Assembly (NCBI RefSeq): GCF_008831285.2
Contig: NC_045146.1
Span: forward strand, 24,073,703 to 24,137,702
Source of the DNA: Nymphaea colorata
Taxonomy: Eukaryota; Streptophyta; Magnoliopsida; Nymphaeales; Nymphaeaceae
Reading direction: 5' to 3'
Length of the DNA: 64,000 nucleotides
Position numbers and translations under genes: made by a program. Positions within the stretch are counted from its first letter, which is position 1; each line of letters opens with the position of its first letter. Positions 1-11,377 of the stretch are shown here, in pieces. The notes beneath the pieces were generated by a model. It worked only from the letters and a program-made list of their open reading frames with translations. It had not been told where the DNA came from and did not search any database.

Positions 1-1180
1 ACCAAACCAAGTCATCAAATGGCAGGAGAGGAAGGGAAGGGCAGACAAGCAGGCTATGAAGAAGACAGAACACAAAGGAAGTAATTTAATTAACCAGCTG
101 TAGTTGACCTCCATGGAACATACAATTTTGCATTCCATCAAAGGTCCTTCTCAATGCTTTCTTGTCACGACGCAACCACAGCTAAGAAACAGATTCCCAT
201 TTTCAGAGAAACTCTAGGATCCATAACCTGAGTCCTAACCATGGCCCATTTTCAGAATCTAATGTTCAATATAGGGAGTTTCCAAGAAACATGAGCAAAC
301 AATTGATTGTGAAAATGACAAATCCAAAAATCTCACTTGCACTCATAAGCATGTGTCAGCCATAACAGAAGATAGTGCTAAGGAAGTTTCTCCCTGCACA
401 AAAGCTCTTAGGAAAGACTTGGCAGAAAAGATTGATTTTTTACATTAACCAGCAGCTCGCCTGACTGAGCCAGAGACAGTATTAGAAACCTCAGTTACTC
501 CAATAATTTCATCAAAGGCTTTAGAAAAAAGTACATTGTATATTTCTATTTTGTATGATTACGATCACATATTATGTAATTTTGCTATGGATAACTAATT
601 GACCCATTCTACAAGCGTGTTCCTTTGCACAACTAGGAGAGCAGTTGCGTTTCTGTAAGCTCCTATTACAACTCTGTAGAATCAAGTGACAAGAGGTTTC
701 AAAATTTAAGTAGAAAAAACCATTTTTAAGGTTTTAAATGTCACTTCCTTTTCCTAAGTCCATATTACCTGTCGACTGTCGTCACATCTTTGCAGAACTA
801 GTATGCCTTTGTTTCATGCTAATGATTCAGGCTTTTATTCTTGGCTGCCTTTTCAGATATAATTCTTGTATATGAAATAAACATGCATGTACAAAATGTT
901 GTTAATCAGGTTCATACTGGATAACCTGCAGCTGCATGCTAAAATGTACAAAGAGTACATGTGTATGACCATCTAAACATGTACAAAGAAGACTATCAAT
1001 CTGCCTAATAACAGTCAAATGTTGTAAATTGTAAGACCCTGTCCTTCAGAAAGGAATAGGGATAAATCTAAACAAATAAGTTCGTAGCACAACCACACGC
1101 AGGAAATTCTGAACAAAAATTAACTAAATTAAGAAATATAAATGCATGGATGACACATGAATGCAGATGAGGATGGGAAG
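1..1180. other. AT-rich intergenic DNA, nothing recognised
   Basis: No reading frame with recognisable protein features and no clear repeat ends were seen. The stretch could be intron or 3' flank of a gene whose body lies outside the window. Confidence 0.4.
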
Positions 1181-1269
1181 AATGTCTTATTCCTGTCCTT
1201 CGTCTATACGAGTATGTCCTACGTCAAATTTTGTTAAAAACATTGCAAATGTTTTACACAGCAAATAAT

Positions 1270-1660
1270 TAGCATGGTCACCTGCTATCTCGACCTCATA
1301 ACTCCCTCTTCTTCTCTCTTCCTCTTTCTCCAGCACTTTCTCTGAATTCTTTGTCTCTGCTTCTGTTTCCATCCCTTTCCTGCTCCCACACTTCATCCCA
1401 ACAATGTGATGCCTGTCAGAGTGGCCGAACTTGTCAGATCTCCTTCGTGCTCAGTCTCCCTTTCCTAAACCCTGTTCCCTCTTTCTTGATCTCTGTAATT
1501 CCTGTTCCTCTCCTCACGCCCACCATGTCCATATCCCCGCGCATACTGCCCTCTGCTGCTCCGGTGTCCACCCTTTTCTCCTCTATCCAAGTTACTATGT
1601 TCAGAAGAATCACGGAAAGTAGTTCGATTCCTTTTTTTTTCCCCACTACCCTCATTCAAA
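1270..1660 (-). pseudogene. Possible decayed exon coding an Arg/Gly/Glu/Asp-rich (RS/RGG-like) segment
   Basis: Read on the minus strand, 1660 to about 1465 encodes a strongly biased peptide (for example GQYARGYGHGGREERNRNY) full of R, G, E, N, D and S. After a stop near 1465, a different frame further downstream continues the same bias (ERDGNRSRDKEFRESAGERG). Such composition is typical of low-complexity tails of splicing or polyadenylation factors and is unusual for chance translation of this AT-rich DNA. The frame changes and the stop suggest a decayed exon. I do not recognise the parent gene; simple purine-rich DNA is an alternative explanation. Confidence 0.28.
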
Positions 1661-1720
1661 AGATGGGAAATGCTTGCTCAGCTGCCCTGGATGGATGCTG
1701 GTGTGATTACTTTCTTTTTT

Positions 1721-3290
1721 AGAACAGCAGCTGATTGAAGAACCGATTTTTCAAGGGAAACTATTGATCTAATAGTAGTAGGCAAGATCCGACACAAAGG
1801 AACCCAAAATCTGCCAAAACACATAGGCGATGGGTGCCCAAATGCCTTAAAAATCCACTGACGCCGTGTCATGACCTTAACTGTAGCGGTCTGTCATGGC
1901 TTCATGGTCGTAGTTAGTTGCAGGAGATCGTGGCATTAAGTTCTTAGTTAGTAGTAGTTAAGGTTCAGTCTTGATGATGCCTGCCCGCCCCGCCATTAAT
2001 CACATCAGCCGACAACCGAAGATCTCTTTTCGAGTCGGAGATTTAGAAATGGGGGACAGACAGAGGAAGAGAGTTCTGTACTCGCATACTTCATCAACAC
2101 CAAAGGAGGGATAATGGGTAATGGCACCCTTCAATATTTTACCATGTATTTGAGAAATTTAGGATGTTTCCAAGGGTTTAAAATTGAGTATACCATGTGT
2201 TTGATTGAAAGCTTTAAGATGGTTCCAACTTCAAAGGGTCTAAAATTGAGTTACTATGTATTACTATCTAGTACCACCACCTTTATATATAAATAAACTC
2301 ATTTTTTAAACCTCCACTACGAAAATAATAACTTTTTTGTGAATCTGGTCTGGATACACTGCCTATTAATGTCCAAGAAAAATCTTGTCACTGTATGGTA
2401 GTTGTGGCATTGAATAAAATATTAAATTTAAATAGAATTGATTTTTTGGGATGAATGCATTGGTGGATTAGGCGTGGCTAAGGTACTTGCCTTAATAACC
2501 TATAAGCAGGAGAAAACTGCTCTTGATTTTGTAACGATGCTCTTAATGGGAGTTCCATGTTACATGATAATCCGAGGCAAGAATCTCATGTGCTTACATG
2601 AGAGCCTCATATCTAGATTCACCTTATGTCATTCAAGAAGTCATGGTAATCATGTTTTGTTTGCACCTATTGTTTATTTCTATGTGGATATATGATAAAA
2701 TAATTCAATTTTTAAACGGTAAATTCTTTTTTTTTTTTTAAGAATTTTTGCAACTTGAGCTATGGAACCAGAATAATATGCTGGTACCTATGTTCTTAAA
2801 TATTTTGGGCCCACATAGGATTGATGGCAAGCACTGAGCAGTGAGAAAGTTAATTATGACTAAAATGAATGATAAGCGACTACTCAAATAAAGGACAAAG
2901 CAAATACTACATAGGATGAACAATTTGTGAGAGATCCTATATCTTATGGTGCTGGTTTTGATCACATCCCCATTATTGGTGCACTTCTTACTGTCATGAG
3001 AAATGAGGCAAAAATCATGTTTCTTTTAACTTGATTAGATAGTTGCTCTTCTATATTGCCTGTTGGAAGGATAAAGTGTCTGAATGTGAAGCTGTAGTTA
3101 TGAAAGTCAAGAACCAACTAATGGGGGAAAGATTTCAACAGCATCTCGATTAATATGGCATTGCTCTATTACTGTTTCTGTTGCTAGCCACTTGCAGTTA
3201 ATGCCTTTGGTGTCTTGCACCAGTTCTATCTTAGCATCTTTTCTTGGGAGTACATTAATATGGTTTTCTTTTGTTTTTTGTTTGTAAAGT
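1721..3290. other. Intergenic or intronic DNA, nothing assigned
   Basis: About 2120-2260 contains an imperfect internal duplication around a 'ggtttaaaattgagt'-like phrase. Otherwise only AT-rich sequence with short random frames is seen. Confidence 0.35.
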
Positions 3291-3297
3291 TTATGCA

Positions 3298-6037
3298 GGT
3301 GAAATCAAAGATAAAGGCAACAGCTATGCCAAATGTGTCACTTCCAGAGGCCCAATGCCAGAAGGTAGAGACTTTTTCAATCGGCTCCAGATCCAGTCAC
3401 TCTGCAAAAGCTGCTCTGGATGAGCTCTTGGACTTGCCTTCTGGATCTTCCATCCATAGATGTACTAAAGCAAGCAACACCGAGTTCGAATCCAATGACA
3501 TAGGTGTTCAGGAAATGTCATCAGCACATGCAACACATGAATTCTGAAAAGCTCAAGCTTCCAGTAGAGTGTTTGAAGAATGCATATGCAAGGTTCCAAG
3601 AGAGGGATGTTTCTAGAACTTTGTTGGGAGATGCAGAAGGAGTATGTGGTGCAAAAAGGCGAAAGAAGAATACTGTGCCAGCACCTCCTGAAAAGATACA
3701 TGCTGGCATCTTGAATTATCATTTAAATAAAAGAGTTTCATCCCATGAACCTCTTGAAAGAGGTGTTGGACTGGATTCCTTTCCTCCATCCTTTCTGACA
3801 AGCATGGATGTTTATATGAGGTCTGTCTGCCATCATGTTTATCCTTCACTTGTAGCTTCTTTTTTAGTTCATTATCATTATATGGATGTAGGACAATGAG
3901 GGATGTCCTAGAAATATTTGAGTTTCAATTTTCAAACACCTTTATCAATGGAATCAACGATTAACTGTAATAATCTTTCCATTGTGAAAGATGCATCGAG
4001 GTTTAAAATCCAAGTAGGATTTAAAACTTAAAAGACAATGCAAAGTCAGAAAGTATAGTGTAGAAAAAATTGTTATACCATACAGACACTTTTCAGAACT
4101 TATAAGATTTCTTAACCGTTGACACTGTGTGGGTTGTTTTTCTACCATCAGTTTTTTATGTAACTACAGAAAATCAGAATCACTAGGTGGCTAATGATCA
4201 ACAATCCAAATCCAAAATCTTTGGCTATAGTGAGTTGTTTCTCATCCTTAAAAACATGTATAATTTTTGTTTCTTACTTTTTCATCTCATTGTGCTTCAG
4301 GAGGAGAAGAAAGATAGAAGCTGCGAAGCTGAGAATCAACAAAATTATGGTTTCTAAGATATCATAGCAAAGGAGGAGCTTGACTGAGCAGGATAATGTT
4401 TCAGATGATGAACAGTATACGGATGTGGCAAGCTGCAGTACAAGCAAACTTTATCAGCAGGCTGGAGAAAAAGATATTGATTGGGAAGATTGTATTATTG
4501 AACTCCTTCTCTTGCATCTGGTATATGCATCTGATTCATATCTTTGTTCATCTCCAGAAATTTTATTTTTTGCTGCTCCCTGCATATGCTCTTGAGGTGG
4601 TAATTTGTAATCTTATTGACTGCAAGTGACATCAACCAATCTGCTTTTACAAAATAATGGTCCACCACCAAAGAAGAGAACTTTTGAAGGAATTGTTTAT
4701 ATGGTTGTTACATTATTTATTCGCCCTTTCTTTATGTGGTACTTTTACTAGCTTTTTCCTGTATGCAGAAAAAAAAAATTCTAGCTGTGCTTGGAAAGAT
4801 CCAATTTTTTTCTTTCAGCAAATTAGGTTTTCGTGTTTTACAACTGTAGACGCTTAAAATTTTAAGTGTCTGACATAGTTGCACAGTTCTCATGGCGTCT
4901 ACATTGGATCGGTTATGTCATCAGTCACAGATGAATTCTCCAGCTTGTTAGTGTCTCATGCATCTTGTATGTGTTTCTCTTACCTTCTAAATCTCAAGGG
5001 GTCATTTGGTTGTGGATAAAAGGTTTGCCTTTGTAGATTTTCCGCAACAAAAAACATGAGATTTATTTGGCCTGTACTAATTATGAAACAAACTTTTATC
5101 ACGAGGGCTCATTTTTCCTAAAAAAAAATTTAAAAAAAGAAGGATATTGTTTTCAGTCTGAATTCTTTTGTTTAACTTTTTTCTTTGTAAAGTTCTGCCA
5201 GCACTAAAAAGTATAATTTCAATTGCTAAGTCAAGTATGCTTATGGAGATATAACCAATCTTTAGTCGACATTGCTTTAGAGGACCTTGCTCGTCAAGAG
5301 CTCAAAGTACAAAAAGGGAATCTGCATGTGGTCCCTCTCCTTCCTTCCTGAGTTTCTTGGGTATCCAAAGACTCTTTACAACAATATCCAGTTCTCACTT
5401 CATACTAAAGTACCTCGGTCTAGCCGCATTGGGGGATTAATAACGTAAAGCACTTCATAGTAAGTCTATCATTTCATGGAGTAGATCACTGGACATATCC
5501 AGTAAGAAGAAAGTAAGCTATATTGTGTGCATCATTAGTGCTAGTCATTATGGCATTCTTCTTGGTGAAAAGGAATAGTTTCTATTGAAAAAAATTATGT
5601 GGAAACAACATCTATTGTCATCAGTAGAAGCACACAAGTATTGAAATCTGTAGAGAAGTCGTTTTGCACTGGGTGCTGTTACTCAACATCACCTGTGCCT
5701 TCTTATGAGATGCAGGATGCAATCTCCTTTGCAAGTTCATGGATGTCTTCCATCTTTTTGCATGAATGCATTTTGAACGTGTGTTGTTGACTGCAGGTAA
5801 GCGAGGAAGAAATAGAGAAGGGATACCGTCGATCTCTACTTGGTCTGTACGTCTTTACTTCTGGTCATAACATTTCAAATGAAGAACTTGGGAGTTATCT
5901 ACGCCCTAAAGAAGAAGTGAGGCCTAAGAAACTAAACTTTTAGAGAGGACCTTTTTGTTGCTCTTGCACCTGTTTCTAAATAGAATTTCTGTTTTCATCA
6001 GGTTGCTTTATTATCGATGCTGAAGGACTGGGAGTGA
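3298..6037 (+). pseudogene. Unrecognised multi-exon gene, probably decayed
   Basis: Several exon-like blocks follow each other on the plus strand. One begins after an acceptor near 3297 (VKSKIKATAMPNVSLPEAQ), changes frame around 3540, and continues to about 3820 through a lysine/arginine-rich patch (GAKRRKKN). A second lies after an acceptor near 4302 (RRRKIEAAKLRINKIMVSKI) and runs, after a stop, into an acidic stretch with EKDIDWED. Two terminal exons are well formed: 5797-5916 (VSEEEIEKGYRRSLLGLYVF and onward), then after an intron from 5917 a short exon from 6002 ending at stop 6035-6037 (VALLSMLKDWE). Their phases join exactly. The upstream frameshift and stops argue for a pseudogene, or for exons I have placed wrongly. 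The composition (basic patch, acidic WED motif) would suit a nuclear protein, but I do not recognise the family and assign no function. Confidence 0.32.
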
Positions 6038-6059
6038 CTAGTAAGAGATAACATTTGCA

Positions 6060-8090
6060 GCGTCTTAAATTGGATCAAATTTCCAGAGTGTTAATCAGGA
6101 CGGCATGTGTATATCAAGACACATGCTTTTTTACTTTTATATATAGCTTCCGAATTTGAGTCATTTTCTGCCATAGTGCAGAGCACTATATCTCTCATTT
6201 TTTGTCTATGATATCTAAGTTTTCAAACAATGGTGGATACTTCAAGTAAGCAGGGCACCTGGCAAGGCCGCAGCGCATAAGAGCAGCCTTGACCCGGCCT
6301 GACTGTCTGGAACCTGAGCATGGGCCCAGCCCCATTCCGCTCAATTAACATTAAAAATAATATTTTAAATATAAAATAATATATATATATATATTATAAA
6401 ACAATATTAAATATAAGTTATTGGGCCTAATTGGACTACCTCCGATAACTTTACGGGCAGGCTCGTCGACGCACAATATCTCTCACAGCTTTCAGCCAAC
6501 TCTATCCTCTCAAACAAAGCACATGCTTAAGTTTATAAAACTTATATACGAATTCTCAAACTTTAAAATCTCCAGTTCGCACGCTAAATGTTATGCGGCA
6601 TCCAATGTCAACAATAATAGTAAAAATCTCCACAAATTATGTTGGCATTATGTCTTGATAGCCATATATAACCAACGAGGGCAAGTGTGGCATATTCGGC
6701 AAACCAATCCTTTTCATAATAATATTGAAACCTAAAATTATCATTCTTGTTACCGATGCGTTGAAACATGAGCCTTTTTACTTATATGTATAATGTTGCG
6801 TGAAATGTTATTTTCTTGTATCTTTGCTGCTCACGTATAATTCTTCTTTAAATTTGATTGTTGAAGGACGAATTGCTACCGAGCATGCTAACAGTGATCT
6901 CAAGGCCTGTCAACCACGGGCTTGCGAGTATATGGAAGTTGATGAAAGCATTTCTTTCACATGTTTTTCTTAAAACTCTTATGTCACATGATATGCGGTT
7001 CATGGCTTCTTCTTAATATGCGTTTCTTGTTTTGTGATTCTAGTTGTAACCGATATGTGTTTATTCTTTTGTGATTCTAGTTGTGTACTTTCTTGCTATT
7101 AGATTTGAGTTTAAATTTTGCTTTTCACTGTGAGCCTTTGAGCTGTCATATGCCGTATGTTTTTCACTTTGAGGCTCGAAGCTGTTGTACGCCATATGGT
7201 TCATGGATTTCATTTTCTATGTATTTTTATCCTTGTGAATCGTTATGCACCTCTTTCTTAGTTATTACATTTCTTTATGTATGACTTTTAGTAAACAGCT
7301 ACGATCTTATTAAATTGGTATTGTCATGTATTTGTTGCTAAAAGTTTATTTAGTCCATGTGTGTTAGGTTGGAAATGTTATTGCGTTGGGATGACAATTC
7401 AATTTTTAGCAGCATCCAGATTTGCAGCAAAAACTTGATGCTTTTTATAGCCGTTTGTAGCCCACAAGAATAAACAGTTTCAAGCATAACTATTCATCTC
7501 ATCTTTGGTAGGGATGTAAATAAATCTAATTTCGATCGGATATTCAACCATACTGTCTTGAAAAAATTGGATATAAAAAAAAAATTAATATGCGATTAAG
7601 AAATTGAATCGGATTCAGATGGAAAGATGGAAGCATTAGCAATACATGCATGTAAAAGGATACTATCAATATCCATCCTGATGAGCCGTCGTCGTTTACT
7701 TTTTTAAAGTTGGGTCCAAATGCTTCAGTTCAAGAGGAGGACTAAGCATTTTAAGATATGATTTGACAGCTGATTACATCTCCTCTGTCGGTTTTATTCC
7801 TGATCATTAAAAAAAATTAGAGCTTTGGAGCTTTTAGTTTAATACAAAAGTTGACTAATATATGTTCAGGTTAAAAGATTGGGTAATGTTAGTTCCATTT
7901 TCCAAAAGAAACAGCACAAAATATGGACTGCTCACACATTCATCCAGGCTTAATCCTTTTCAAACGGCCATTAGTTTTCATCTGTGACAGTGACACCCTT
8001 GAAAAGAGAAGAAAAGCAGAAGATAATTAAGCTGCATAGCAGTAATGTCATAAAGGATTTGTTAATCCTAATAAGGCAAACAGAGGTTAA
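6060..8090. other. Intergenic AT-rich DNA with degenerate repeats
   Basis: A GC-richer patch at about 6250-6340 (ggcaaggccgcagcgc; gacccggcctgactgtctgg) looks like the edge of an old repeat, and a similar CCGG-rich patch lies at about 37150-37480. The remainder shows no gene. Confidence 0.35.
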
Positions 8091-8099
8091 TTCATCAGT

Positions 8100-8424
8100 A
8101 AATAACTTAGGTGTGAATTTGGAGAACCCAAAAAATTTGGAGTGCCCATGCTTCGACATGCACTCGAAGGTTCCGATCTCGTCCTCACGATCGAAGAAGA
8201 CATCGACGCCTTGGTCGTAAATTCGAACCAGTACCTCTCTGTGTACCACCTCCAAAGACACTGGAACACCTCGTTGGTCATGGCACCCTTGAGCTGAACC
8301 ACCTGCAGCGTCTTATCCCCAAGCACATGTTCCCACTGAGATGCCAACGTGTGCAGTATCTGGTGCACTTCCTTAGGAAGGCGGACCACTGAGATGTCTC
8401 TATTTCTTTCTCAATGGCCACCAT
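8100..8424 (-). pseudogene. Choline kinase N-terminal fragment, frameshifted
   Basis: On the minus strand a start-like ATG at 8424 gives MVAIEKEIETS. After a frame change the sequence reads LPKEVHQILHTLASQW, a D-K-T-L-Q-V-V block and [11 protein letters not shown]. After a second frame change near 8230 it reads [18 protein letters not shown] and then [24 protein letters not shown] and VLVRIYGxGVDxFFDRxxE are signature stretches of the N-lobe and nucleotide-binding region of plant choline/ethanolamine kinase, which phosphorylates choline in the CDP-choline route. Homology fades at about 8100. The C-lobe, with the catalytic Brenner-type motif, is absent downstream. The two frame breaks and the truncation mean it cannot make an enzyme. 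It may be a fragment moved by a transposon or the first exon of a dead duplicate. Confidence 0.8.
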
Positions 8425-9368
8425 ACTCACGACAAAAATTTACTCAAGAGAACTTTCCAACAAACTTATAAAAAGGACAAGATTTTTCGACAAATCTGAA
8501 AAGATTTTGAGTGCTTGTTTATAAGCTTTGAAGATCAAATTCTGCAGCTAGTAGGAAGGCGACTTGATCTTTTAGAGACACAGCATCTTTTGGTTGGTTA
8601 CTTGGACAAGAGAAAGATAAAGGTAGATGAGAATTCCCCGTTGGCAAGAATGTTAATATCACAAGAAATGTACAGTGTCCACTCGAGAAAGACAATAACA
8701 AAGGCAGAAAAAAAAAAATCCGGTGCTGAGAATTCTTGGATAACAATTGTTGCCGAGGGACGAGAAATGGTCGCAGTTAAGAAGGGCTTAAAATTTAGAA
8801 CAAAATGCGTTCCCACCAATTCGAGGTGAAACCCACGAACTCCCACAAAATCAGAAGAAAAAGAAAAGCCAAACGTAACGAACTAGAAAAACCCCAAAAT
8901 TCAGGAAAACAGAAAATCCAAACGAACACAAACTCTCACTTTTAAGTGATGTCTCTAGATAAATTAAAAACGGAAAACAGAAAAACAGAAAACGCCAATT
9001 GAATTGAAGCACCGGTAATCTCTAAAAATTGTAACTAGATCTCTCGAGAAATAAAACCCCACAGAAATGGAGGAAAAAGAGAAGGCCTGGAAACAAAGAA
9101 AGCACAACCCAAGTAAGAGAAACAGATCTTTCTTAACAGTGTTGGGGCGTAAATCTCAGATTCATATGACCAGGTGGATAGGTTGTACACGTACATTTTA
9201 ACCCTGACAAGGGGAAAATGGTGACTGGCCTTGCGGGATTTATGCCCAAGGCCGTTTCCTTTAAATAAACATTAAAAAAGAACGGTGACATTTTAAGTTC
9301 TAAAATTAACTTGAAAAGAGACTCATATAAGACATTTTGTGAGGAAGGCACTTTTCATTCCTTAAAAC
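8425..9368. other. Intergenic DNA, nothing recognised
   Basis: This A-rich stretch lies between the choline kinase fragment and a dispersed repeat. Frames of about 100 codons occur on both strands but carry no recognisable motif. Confidence 0.35.
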
Positions 9369-10085
9369 ACGTCATGGAAAAAAAACTCAAAAAACCAGAT
9401 ATGGGTGTTAAGGGTGTACCCATCCACTTTAAATCTCTTTATTAAGTTGTTATACTCAAATTGACCGGTTGCACAATGAATCGAAGGAACTTGAACTCGG
9501 CTCGAGCTAAGATAAGTGAAGTTCGAGTCTAAAAGTGAACTTGTCTGGTTAAATGAGCTAAGCTCAAGCTAGGCATGCACAGGTTGCGTAAGTTCTACTA
9601 AGTTCATTGGGTGTGCATATGTTATGAGAAGTCAATAATCTATAAATGAGGGGCTAGTAGGCTAAGCATGAGTTGAGCTGAGCTCGAGTTAATAGTTTTG
9701 AGCTCGATGTGAGCCTTTTAGGGCTTGAGCCAACTTCAAGATCGCTAAGCTCAGTTTGAGAACAGCACTATAACCAAATTTGTGACTTAGGTGAACTGAT
9801 TCGCCGGCATGTCGCATGCCTTCTTGACAATGAGAAAATTTACTGACCATAATATATCAACCAGAAAAGTTGGGTCATAGACTGATAATAGTGTGAACAT
9901 GGAAATAAAAAATAGCAAAAGCTTCTAATGGGAGTTATAAGGTACTTTCTAAGAACTCACAAAAAACGATGGATAAAGATTCATGCAGAATCACAATGTC
10001 AATATTGTCCTCATCAAGTCCACGAATCAATGTTAATTAACCACATAAAATCTACAAGATTGTAGCAACAAAACTTGCGTAATGA
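9369..10085 (+). repeat. Dispersed repeat copy 1 (pairs with 30742-31295)
   Basis: This stretch and 30742-31295 share, in the same orientation, the phrases 'ccagatatgggtgttaaggg', 'attgaccggttgcacaatga' and 'cgaatcaatgttaattaacc', with a diverged middle rich in gagctcgagct-type motifs. Copy 1 is longer by internal indels. No coding capacity or clear ends were found, so it is probably a non-autonomous mobile element of unknown class. Confidence 0.65.
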
Positions 10086-10346
10086 ACTATCATTAAGCAA
10101 AATCTTACAAAAATATAACTACTTGAAAATTAAGAGTGATATTTCCCAATCAACATTCGTTTTCATCGAGAGAGAAGCAGACTTCCATTCTTGGATGCAG
10201 GCACCAGTCTAGAAGCATGAAAGAAGAAGGGTATCACGCATCTGCCGCGGCTTCATGAGGCTCTCAAAATCCTCCAGTCCCTATAAGTCTGCCACAAGCA
10301 GGCAAGACTCATATAGATGTGATATTACAATGATGGTCTACAAATT

Positions 10347-10913
10347 ATGACCATAATTTGTGCAGTTAGTAATACAATTGGATGCACTGACCCCATGTAC
10401 CATCATATCTGGAAGGACATTAACAGATTTACAGAAACAAAAAATTTCGGCTCTACAAAGTCCTTCAAACAACGAGTCATTTCATCCCAAAGTGGCAGTC
10501 AAATGACTGTCATGTGTGATCGTGGAATCGGAGATTGTTCTATTTTTAAACACAATCTTGTGATCCATCCTACATTGTCCTGCTTTACCTGCAAAGATGA
10601 AGAAATAGTTCCCCCAAGAAAAGCCTTCAATTTATGCTTCAAAGGGCATCTAGAGAATACAAAATCTAAATGTGAGATGCTCAAACATGAGTTTTTTGTG
10701 GAAAGAAAATTAAAATTGACCCTAGCTACAGACTTAACATCTACAATTTCTTTGGAGATTCAGAATTCATTCATTCATATAACTTCCATCCCTGCAATTA
10801 ACACAGACAACAAGCTACTGTGGGATGTATTGTTCCAATTTTATCGAAGATCTCTGAAGAGACAGATACTGTTGGATGTAATTTCATCAATTTTGAAGGC
10901 CACTGAAGGATGA
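10347..10913 (+). CDS. Long unassigned open reading frame, doubtful gene
   Basis: An uninterrupted 188-codon frame lies downstream of the RRP15 stop codon, on the opposite strand. The predicted protein has no signal peptide, no membrane span and no motif I recognise; it contains several cysteines and ends EG. Length alone is its main support in DNA of this composition. It overlaps the likely 3' flank of RRP15 and may be chance or a remnant of mobile-element coding sequence. Confidence 0.2.
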   Translation: MTIICAVSNTIGCTDPMYHHIWKDINRFTETKNFGSTKSFKQRVISSQSGSQMTVMCDRGIGDCSIFKHNLVIHPTLSCFTCKDEEIVPPRKAFNLCFKGHLENTKSKCEMLKHEFFVERKLKLTLATDLTSTISLEIQNSFIHITSIPAINTDNKLLWDVLFQFYRRSLKRQILLDVISSILKATEG

Positions 10914-11220
10914 TACAACTCCCCTCCCAAACTCTAATTACTTCACTGTGTTACTAGGGAAGAATTTTCTGCATATTATAGATTTTTATCACCAAAGGCT
11001 TTAAAGCTTCAATTTCAGGCCAAACAAGAAGCACCAGAACAGCGTTAGAAGATGTTATTCAAAGCCAAGGAACAACTACATCCAACAACAACATATAGCT
11101 GAAGAGGGATGATTGATCACAACTAAAGACTGATACTTAAATCACGGGAGGAGCAACCCTACAGAGTTAGTGAGGAGCAAAAAAGTGATACACTCATTAC
11201 CTCGTATTTCAACCAAGGGA
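10914..11220 (-). other. Probable 3' flank/UTR of RRP15
   Basis: AT-rich sequence immediately after the RRP15 stop codon. No distinct polyadenylation signal could be singled out. Confidence 0.3.
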
Positions 11221-11338
11221 TCATTCCTCATCAGAAGAGCTACCAAGTGGAACTTTATCAGGTTCATTCACAGCTGCAGTGTCCTAGAAATTAAAAGAAA
11301 ATTTATAAGGAATTAGATTAGAAAAAAAAACATGCCAC

Positions 11339-11377
<39 letters not shown>

